Below, in pieces: positions 22,648-23,051 of a DNA stretch of 23,051 bases; position 1 is the stretch's first letter; each line of letters opens with the position of its first letter. Source of the stretch: an uncultured Helcococcus sp. GTDB lineage: Bacteria; Bacillota; Clostridia; Tissierellales; Peptoniphilaceae. The position numbers were made by a program, and so were the translations under genes. Location: NCBI GenBank assembly GCA_947253305.1, contig CAMXYZ010000009.1, forward strand, positions 1-23,051, written 5' to 3'. The notes under the pieces are model-generated. The model saw nothing but the letters and a program-made list of their open reading frames with translations, did no database searches and had not been told where the DNA came from.

Positions 22648-23051
22648 ATGACAAAATATAGTACAGAATTTAAAATAAAAGTTGTTAAAGCATATCTAAA
22701 TAACGAAGGAGGATATAAAACTTTAGCTAAGAAATATGATGTAAATGGTGCATCAATAGTTGAAAGATGGGTAAATTCATACAAAACTCAAGGATATGAG
22801 GCTCTAAAAGTTTCTAGGAAAAATAATAATTACTGTTTCGAATTTAAGAAAAATATAGTAAAGTTGTACTTAACAGAAGAAATGCCATATCAAGTACTTG
22901 CTAATCAATTTAATATTAATAATCCATCGATTATTACTAGATGGGTAATTGATTTTAGAAATCAAGGACTTGATGGACTTAGACCTAAAAAGAGAGGAAG
23001 AACTTCAAGTATGACTAAAGATATAAAAGCACCTAATAAACATGTAAAAAA
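22648..23051 (+). CDS. IS3-family transposase OrfA (partial, runs off window)
   Basis: The frame beginning MTKYSTEFKIKVVKAYL is open to the window end (134 codons). It encodes two tandem helix-turn-helix units, about residues 1-54 (with TLAKKYDVNGASIVERWV) and about 63-116 (with VLANQFNINNPSIITRWV), then a basic stretch with KKRGR. Doubled helix-turn-helix OrfA is the layout of the IS150 subgroup, where OrfA binds the IS ends and a frameshift joins it to the DDE integrase OrfB. The ribosome site AGGAAGG lies about 10 bases before ATG and can pair with GCCTTC at 22580-22585. No disabling mutation is seen in this part. Confidence 0.88.
   Translation, partial: MTKYSTEFKIKVVKAYLNNEGGYKTLAKKYDVNGASIVERWVNSYKTQGYEALKVSRKNNNYCFEFKKNIVKLYLTEEMPYQVLANQFNINNPSIITRWVIDFRNQGLDGLRPKKRGRTSSMTKDIKAPNKHVK

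Larger units (their letters stand above)
22592..23051 (+). mobile_element. IS3-family insertion sequence, left end (truncated by window)
   Basis: The stretch TGAACTGACCCCAAAAAGTT from 22592 has the form of IS3/IS150-group terminal inverted repeats (TG start, CCCCAAAAAGTTGGAC). A typical OrfA reading frame starts 56 bases inside. The right end, the OrfB integrase and the target duplication lie outside the window, so the exact left boundary is inferred. Confidence 0.8.

Noticed and set aside
22560..22784. Minus-strand frame of 74 codons over the IS left end
   Set aside because: It is antisense to the OrfA frame and crosses the IS terminal repeat; no ribosome site or family resemblance.
1..23051. 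Defence island, CRISPR array, prophage, rRNA or tRNA genes
   Set aside because: No direct-repeat arrays, phage structural genes, restriction/defence domains, or tRNA/rRNA sequence patterns were seen. Apart from the IS end and the lone mazF, the content is core metabolism and translation.

Overview
The window is a stretch of bacterial chromosome with low G+C (A/T-rich spacers, AGGAGG-type ribosome sites, sigma-A-like TTGACA/TATAAT promoters). Gene content (MprF, SAM-I riboswitch on metK, QueH, a four-Cys L33, MurT-like ligase, alr next to mazF, short CstA) points to an anaerobic, Gram-positive, low-GC Firmicute. A Peptoniphilaceae/Tissierellia-type coccus is my best guess, but this is inference from style and gene order, not a database match.

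Layout. (1) 1-1197 (+): C-terminal aminoacyl-transferase part of mprF, cut by the window edge, followed by an elaborate nested inverted repeat. (2) 1402-2787 (-): metK behind its own promoter and SAM-I riboswitch; then queH (-). (3) 3640-7046 (-): translation/transcription block rpmG-secE-nusG-rplK-rplA-rplJ-rplL. It has a strong promoter before rpmG, two L1-operator-like leaders (before rplK and before rplA), a separate promoter plus L10-type attenuator before rplJ, and a terminator after rplL. rpoB does not follow. (4) 7083-14498 (-): a long mixed housekeeping run: acpS-nnrD fusion, alr, mazF, metallophosphoesterase, apt, an intrinsic terminator, then a degenerate AroE/shikimate-kinase fusion, a MurT-like ligase and thiD. 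(5) 14548-15186 (+): HAD phosphatase divergent from acpS. (6) 15262-16770 (-): CstA-type transporter; 16936-17892 (+): membrane-anchored alpha/beta hydrolase. (7) 17941-20198 (-): cysteine desulfurase and mnmA, a sulfur relay for tRNA 2-thiouridine. (8) 20403-21278 (+): YpfJ-type zinc metallopeptidase; 21376-22479 (-): glycerol dehydrogenase. (9) From about 22592: left end of an IS3-family insertion sequence running off the window.

Most of the window is ordinary core genome. No defence island, CRISPR array, rRNA, tRNA or prophage was seen, and I do not claim a new system. The points most worth a second look are: a shikimate dehydrogenase-like domain that has lost its catalytic residues while fused to an intact-looking shikimate kinase; a cysteine-free MurT-like ligase without a GatD partner nearby; a MazF toxin gene directly behind alr with no antitoxin gene; an AcpS-NnrD fusion; the nested hairpin at 1203-1278; and the duplicated L1-like operators.
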